Shown here in pieces: positions 60,349-64,000 of a DNA stretch of 64,000 nt. The position numbers and the translations under genes were made by a program. This DNA is from Nitrospirota bacterium (GTDB lineage Bacteria; Nitrospirota; UBA9217), in contig JAOUEV010000002.1 in NCBI GenBank assembly GCA_029858565.1, forward strand, positions 38,428 through 102,427. The letters run 5' to 3'. The notes under the pieces were generated by a model that was not told the DNA's origin, ran no database searches, and was given only the letters and a program-made list of their open reading frames with translations. Every line of letters begins with the position of its first letter. Positions within the stretch are counted from its first letter, which is position 1.

Positions 60349-61704
60349 TCAGGACGTGATGCCGTACTGTTTTATCTTTCTCATGAGCGTTGAATAATCG
60401 ATATCGAGTATTGCCGCAGCCTTCTTCTTGTTGCCCTTGGTGGCTCCGAGGGTCCGTTGAATGGCCTGTTTCTCGATTTCCGAAAGGCTTTGATCGGCAT
60501 GTTCGTCCGGCAGCGGCTGTCCGGGAACAGCGTGTTCAGCGGCAATGAGGAACTCGATCCGCTCGGGCATGATGATGTCGCCTGCGGAAAGAAGCACTGC
60601 CCGCCTCATGACGTTTTTCAGCTCCCTGATGTTTCCCGGCCAGGGATACTCTCTAAGGAGTTTTTCCGCGGCCCCGGAGATCCCCCGGGACTGTTTTTTC
60701 AGCTCCGTTGCCGCCTCATTGCAGAATCGTTGCGCCAGGAAAGGGATGTCTTCGGTCCGCTCCCTGAGCGGCGGTATGACGATCATGAATTCGCCGAGCC
60801 GGAAGAACAGGTCCTCGCGGAATTTTTTTTCCGCCACGGCCTGCTTGAGGTTCGTATTGGTCGCGGCGATGATCCGGGCGTTTATATCCAACGGTTGGGT
60901 GCTTCCAAGGGGATAGCCTTTTTTCTCCTCCACCACCCGGAGCAGTTTGCTCTGCACGAAGGGGGACATGTTCTGCACTTCGTCGATGAGCAGGGTGCCG
61001 CCGCCGGCAAGCTCGAACAGGCCCCGTTTCTTCTTTTCAGCGCCGGTGAACGCCCCTTTTTCAAAACCAAACAGCTCGCTCTCAACCAGGGTCTCCGGTA
61101 TCGCGCCCATGTCAACCGTCATGAAGGGGCCTTTTTTCCGCGCGCTCAGGTTGTGGATCAGGTTTGCTATATACGATTTGCCGGTCCCTGTTTCTCCCTG
61201 GATGATGATCGAAAAATCGCTCCAGGCGACCTGGTGTATCTGTTCGATGACTTTCTTTATGAGCGGACTCTTCCCCAGCAGCCACTCCAGGGATTCTTCC
61301 ATCTCCGTGTTCAATCGCCGGACTTTATTTTCCAGTTCCCGTTTTTCCAGCGCCTTGGTCAGCGTGATGATGAGATAATCGAAATCAGGCGGCTTGAGCA
61401 TGAAATCATTTGCCCCGAGCTTGATGGCTTCGACCGCGGTCGGCACATCGCCGTGCGCAGTAATAATGATGATCGGCATGGAGGGGTCGATCTTTCGTAT
61501 TTCGCGCAACGTATCGAATCCGTCCATGCCCGGCATTTTCAGGTCGAGGAGCGCGAGGTCGGTCTTCATTGTCCGGACGAGGTCCAGGGCTTCATGGCCG
61601 CTGGAGGCCTCGATGGGGAAGAAACCCTTTGTCTTCAGGATCTCAGCCAGGATCTGCCGAATTCTCGAATCATCATCGATAATGAGTATTTTATACGTGG
61701 TCAT
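60349..61704 (-). CDS. NtrC-family sigma-54-dependent response regulator
   Basis: The 451-residue activator has a receiver (ILIIDDDSRIRQILAE, LALLDLKMPGMDG, FMLKPPD), an AAA+ domain with Walker A GETGTGKSYI, the sigma-54-contacting GAFTGA loop, Walker B GGTLLIDEV and the Arg finger region, and a Fis-type helix-turn-helix (KGNKKKAAAILDIDYSTLMRKI). The ATG at 61704 is chosen; 61728 would add eight residues. It lies directly upstream of the sigma-54 promoter and palindromes before cheY, so it probably switches on the chemosensory operon. Its cognate kinase is not identifiable. Confidence 0.95.
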   Translation of the reverse strand: MTTYKILIIDDDSRIRQILAEILKTKGFFPIEASSGHEALDLVRTMKTDLALLDLKMPGMDGFDTLREIRKIDPSMPIIIITAHGDVPTAVEAIKLGANDFMLKPPDFDYLIITLTKALEKRELENKVRRLNTEMEESLEWLLGKSPLIKKVIEQIHQVAWSDFSIIIQGETGTGKSYIANLIHNLSARKKGPFMTVDMGAIPETLVESELFGFEKGAFTGAEKKKRGLFELAGGGTLLIDEVQNMSPFVQSKLLRVVEEKKGYPLGSTQPLDINARIIAATNTNLKQAVAEKKFREDLFFRLGEFMIVIPPLRERTEDIPFLAQRFCNEAATELKKQSRGISGAAEKLLREYPWPGNIRELKNVMRRAVLLSAGDIIMPERIEFLIAAEHAVPGQPLPDEHADQSLSEIEKQAIQRTLGATKGNKKKAAAILDIDYSTLMRKIKQYGITS

Positions 61705-62088
61705 TGGACGGGTAACGAAAACCGGCATCTCATGCGACCGGACCTTTAAGCGTTCCTGCTAACAGAAGCATAATAGAGGCGAATGGAAAAGGCAAGTCCT
61801 GAATGCGCAATTGTCGATCGCCTGAAAAAACCACGGCGGGGCCTTGTCCGGACGGGATCCCGATGCCCCCTGCAAAACATTCATGTATTGCGGAAACGGA
61901 GGTGAAACCGCGCGGGAGAGGGGGTGTCCCGGATCTATGAAAATTGATCACAAGGCTTTTATTTTGCTGTATAATGACCGGCGAGGACGTGAACGAGAAG
62001 ACCATCGGACCGGGCCACGCGCAGGAGGCTTGGGCGGGAACGAATCTGAAGGCGCTTTGCCGCGGCGGTGAAAGGACGTGCGAAGGAC
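61705..62088. other. Divergent gap between the NtrC-type and NapH-type genes
   Basis: No gene is seen. A TATAAT lies at 61970-61975 on the plus strand, but a -35 box at the right distance is weak (TTGATC is 20 bases away). A GGAGG at 61899-61903 has no good reading frame. Sigma-54 sites were not found by eye. Confidence 0.4.
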
Positions 62089-63684
62089 ATGCGTCATCTC
62101 ACTATTCAAATCATTCGCAGACTTGTTCAGGGACTGTTCCTGCTTTTTTTCCTCTTTCTCTTCGTCCAGACGGAGTCGAAAGGGAGTGATGAGCTGGGTT
62201 ATCCGGTCCGGCTCTTTCTCGACTTCGATCCGCTGATCCTGTTCACGACGCTTCTGTCCGCGCATGCCGTTGCCAAGACATTTCTCCTCTCCCTGATTCT
62301 TGTCGTTTTCACGCTGGTTCTGGGCAGAGTTCTCTGCGGCTGGATCTGTCCGCTCGGCACGCTGAACAACATGATTGGCTCGCTCATAAAACCGAGGATA
62401 GAGCAGAAACCCCGGAACTGGCACCGCATAAAGTATCTCCTTCTCATCGGCCTTCTCGCCTCATCCCTGTTCACGCTTCAGCCGGTCGGTATCCTGGACC
62501 CGCTGTCGCTCCTGATCCGGTCATTTTCCATCAGCGTTTATCCGCTCTTCAATCACGCGGTTCGATCCTCCTTTGATGCCGCTTACTCGGTCAATCCCGC
62601 GGGCATTGCCTTGGTCACCGAACCGGTCTATACAGTGCTGAAAAAGTCGGTCCTGTCGTTCAATCAGCCGGTGTATCGCCAGGGTGTCCTTATCGGGATA
62701 CTGTTCCTGACCGTTCTCGGCCTGAACCTGGTGGAAAAGCGGTTCTGGTGTAAGTATCTTTGTCCGCTCGGCGCCTTGCTCGGGCTCCTGTCCCGGTTTT
62801 CGCTTCTTAAACGGTCGGTCAGCGAAGCCTGCACTGAATGCGGGGCCTGCGCGGGTGTTTGTCAGGGCGGCGCGTCGCCGGACGTAAAGGGGGAGTGGAA
62901 GGACGCGGAGTGCTACTATTGCTGGAACTGCGACGACATTTGCCCGAACAATGCCGTCTCCTTCGGATTCTCAGGCAAGAAGATTACGCCTGCCATGGAC
63001 CTGGGCAGGCGGCGTGTCGTTGCCTCGGCGCTGTCGGGGATCGCCGCGGTGCCGCTGCTCAGGATCACGCCGCTCGGTCTGGCGAACGCCAAAGACCCGG
63101 CACTGCTCCGGCCGCCGGGTTCACTCGACGAAAAGGAGTTCCTGGCTAGGTGCGTCAAATGCGGGGAGTGCATGAAGGTCTGTATAACGAACGGTCTGCA
63201 GCCGACTTTGACGGAGGCGGGAATGGAGGGCATCTGGTCGCCGGTGCTCGTGCCGCGTATCGGGTACTGCGAATACCGCTGCACGCTGTGCGGCCAGGTC
63301 TGCCCGACCGGAGCCATAAAGAAACTATCGCTGCCGGAAAAGGCAAAGGTCAAGATCGGCCTTGCCATGATCGATAAGGGCCGCTGTCTACCCTGGGCAC
63401 ATGCGACTCCCTGCATTATGTGCGAAGAGGTCTGTCCAACGCCAAAGAAGGCTGTCTGGCTGGAGGAAACCGCTGTCCGCGACCGGTCAGGCAGGATGGT
63501 CAAGGTCCAGCAGCCCCGGGTTGACCTGGAACTGTGCATCGGCTGCGGCATCTGCGAGACAAAATGCCCGGTGCTCGGCAGGCCCGCGATCTCTGTATCC
63601 AGCGTGGGAGAGAGCAGATCAAAGGAGAACCAGCTGTTGCTGTCCGAAAGGAACATGCATGAAAGAAACAGTACGACCGGATGA
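62089..63684 (+). CDS. NapH/NapG-type fused membrane polyferredoxin
   Basis: The 531-residue protein begins with a NapH-like half: about four membrane helices with CGWICPLGTLNN and CKYLCPLGALLG. Two 4Fe-4S motifs follow (CTECGACAGVC; CYYCWNCDDICP). An internal twin-arginine-like segment and hydrophobic stretch come next (GRRRVVASALSGIAAVPLL), and then a NapG-like half with four more motifs (CVKCGECMKVC, CTLCGQVCP, CIMCEEVCP, CIGCGICETKCP). These are normally two proteins that pass electrons from quinol or ferredoxin to periplasmic reductases. No reductase is in view. GTG 62068 is an alternative start. Confidence 0.88.
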   Translation: MRHLTIQIIRRLVQGLFLLFFLFLFVQTESKGSDELGYPVRLFLDFDPLILFTTLLSAHAVAKTFLLSLILVVFTLVLGRVLCGWICPLGTLNNMIGSLIKPRIEQKPRNWHRIKYLLLIGLLASSLFTLQPVGILDPLSLLIRSFSISVYPLFNHAVRSSFDAAYSVNPAGIALVTEPVYTVLKKSVLSFNQPVYRQGVLIGILFLTVLGLNLVEKRFWCKYLCPLGALLGLLSRFSLLKRSVSEACTECGACAGVCQGGASPDVKGEWKDAECYYCWNCDDICPNNAVSFGFSGKKITPAMDLGRRRVVASALSGIAAVPLLRITPLGLANAKDPALLRPPGSLDEKEFLARCVKCGECMKVCITNGLQPTLTEAGMEGIWSPVLVPRIGYCEYRCTLCGQVCPTGAIKKLSLPEKAKVKIGLAMIDKGRCLPWAHATPCIMCEEVCPTPKKAVWLEETAVRDRSGRMVKVQQPRVDLELCIGCGICETKCPVLGRPAISVSSVGESRSKENQLLLSERNMHERNSTTG

Positions 63685-63979
63685 GTTGGAGCAGCTGTTG
63701 GCCGGCGAGAAACCTCCACTTCTCCTCGATGTGCGGAGACGGTCCGACATCGAGAGTGATCCCGCCATGATCCCGGGCGCCCAATGGAAGGACCCGGAAA
63801 AGGTCGCAGTGTGGGGCCGGGACCTGGGGACATATGACGTGGTGATCTACTGCGTGCGCGGGGGATCGGTCAGCAGAACGGTGCAGGAAAAATTGCGTGA
63901 AATGAACATAAGCTCCCAGTTCATTGAAGGCGGGATCGACGCGTGGAAACAGGCTGGGAAGGGGATGCAAAAGCCTTAG
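63659..63979 (+). CDS. Rhodanese-like sulfurtransferase
   Basis: The 106-residue single-domain protein has PPLLLDVRRRSDIESD, IPGAQWKDPEKV, the active-site Cys in IYCVRGGSVSRTV and the closing FIEGGIDAWKQAG, all standard for rhodaneses. It overlaps the preceding gene by 26 bases and is probably translated with it, suggesting a role in sulfur handling near that redox protein. Cytoplasmic: no signal peptide. The last 21 bases of the window hold nothing recognisable. Confidence 0.93.
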   Translation: MKETVRPDELEQLLAGEKPPLLLDVRRRSDIESDPAMIPGAQWKDPEKVAVWGRDLGTYDVVIYCVRGGSVSRTVQEKLREMNISSQFIEGGIDAWKQAGKGMQKP

Positions 63980-64000
63980 AAGGTCTAATTCCGAGGCCAG

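Overview
The window comes from an anaerobic, Gram-negative bacterium of moderately high G+C, most like a Nitrospirota or Desulfobacterota member. Pointers: a tungsten-type aldehyde:ferredoxin oxidoreductase beside NuoE/NuoF-like subunits, an ASKHA-domain protein of the corrinoid-activation family, UGA-encoded selenocysteine, outer-membrane genes (usher, beta-barrel) and dense two-component and chemosensory signalling. No rRNA, tRNA, CRISPR array, transposase or prophage is visible. The taxonomic placement is inference.

Layout. 1-4 kb: NuoE/NuoF-like subunits (leftward, cut by the edge) divergent from the aldehyde oxidoreductase. 4-10 kb: a C_GCAxxG_C_C selenoprotein with an in-frame TGA, a YkgJ-type protein, a YtxH-type pair, an ASKHA protein, and a radical SAM/SPASM maturase next to a 64-codon precursor peptide gene with three in-frame TGA codons, each followed by Gly-Gly. 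This resembles the selenobiotic (SbtA/SbtM) peptide systems and is the most unusual locus here. 10-14 kb: MsrA, a beta-barrel protein, a zinc-ribbon protein and a polar amino-acid ABC importer whose binding protein and permease are fused. 14.3-16.8 kb: an accessory patch with two gene remnants, mazEF, an integron attC-like site, an SRPBCC-like gene, and a divergent promoter pair driving a 56-residue ORF and a RelE/Phd module. 17-27 kb: a type IIA topoisomerase B subunit, then an archaic-type chaperone-usher fimbrial operon (four spore-coat-U pilins, chaperone, and an usher fused to an OmpA domain). 27.5-35.8 kb: the trp operon E-G-D-C-F-B...A, interrupted before trpA by a nucleotidyltransferase/small-protein pair and a DUF4384 lipoprotein-like gene. 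35.9-43.3 kb: a GAF-GAF-HD-GYP protein, a cAMP signalling run (CRP-like regulator, CHASE2 cyclase, class II phosphodiesterase), accD, DUF2905 and DUF362 genes. 43.4-61.7 kb: an 18-kb leftward signalling island with an NtrC-family activator, CheY, STAS, CheA, MCP, CheW, CheR, a REC-PAS-kinase, a stand-alone REC, a REC-HD-GYP and two large hybrid kinases. A near-consensus sigma-54 promoter precedes cheY, with repeated ATTGCAAT palindromes upstream. The right end has a NapH/NapG-like fusion and a rhodanese.

Two themes run across the window. Several sigma-70-like promoters sit so close to their start codons that the mRNAs should be leaderless or nearly so (aldehyde oxidoreductase, maturase, beta-barrel, ABC fusion, RelE, 56-residue ORF). 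At least four intergenic gaps carry inverted arrays of short near-tandem repeats of unrelated sequence but the same architecture, and a related repeat is read in frame inside the trpE linker.
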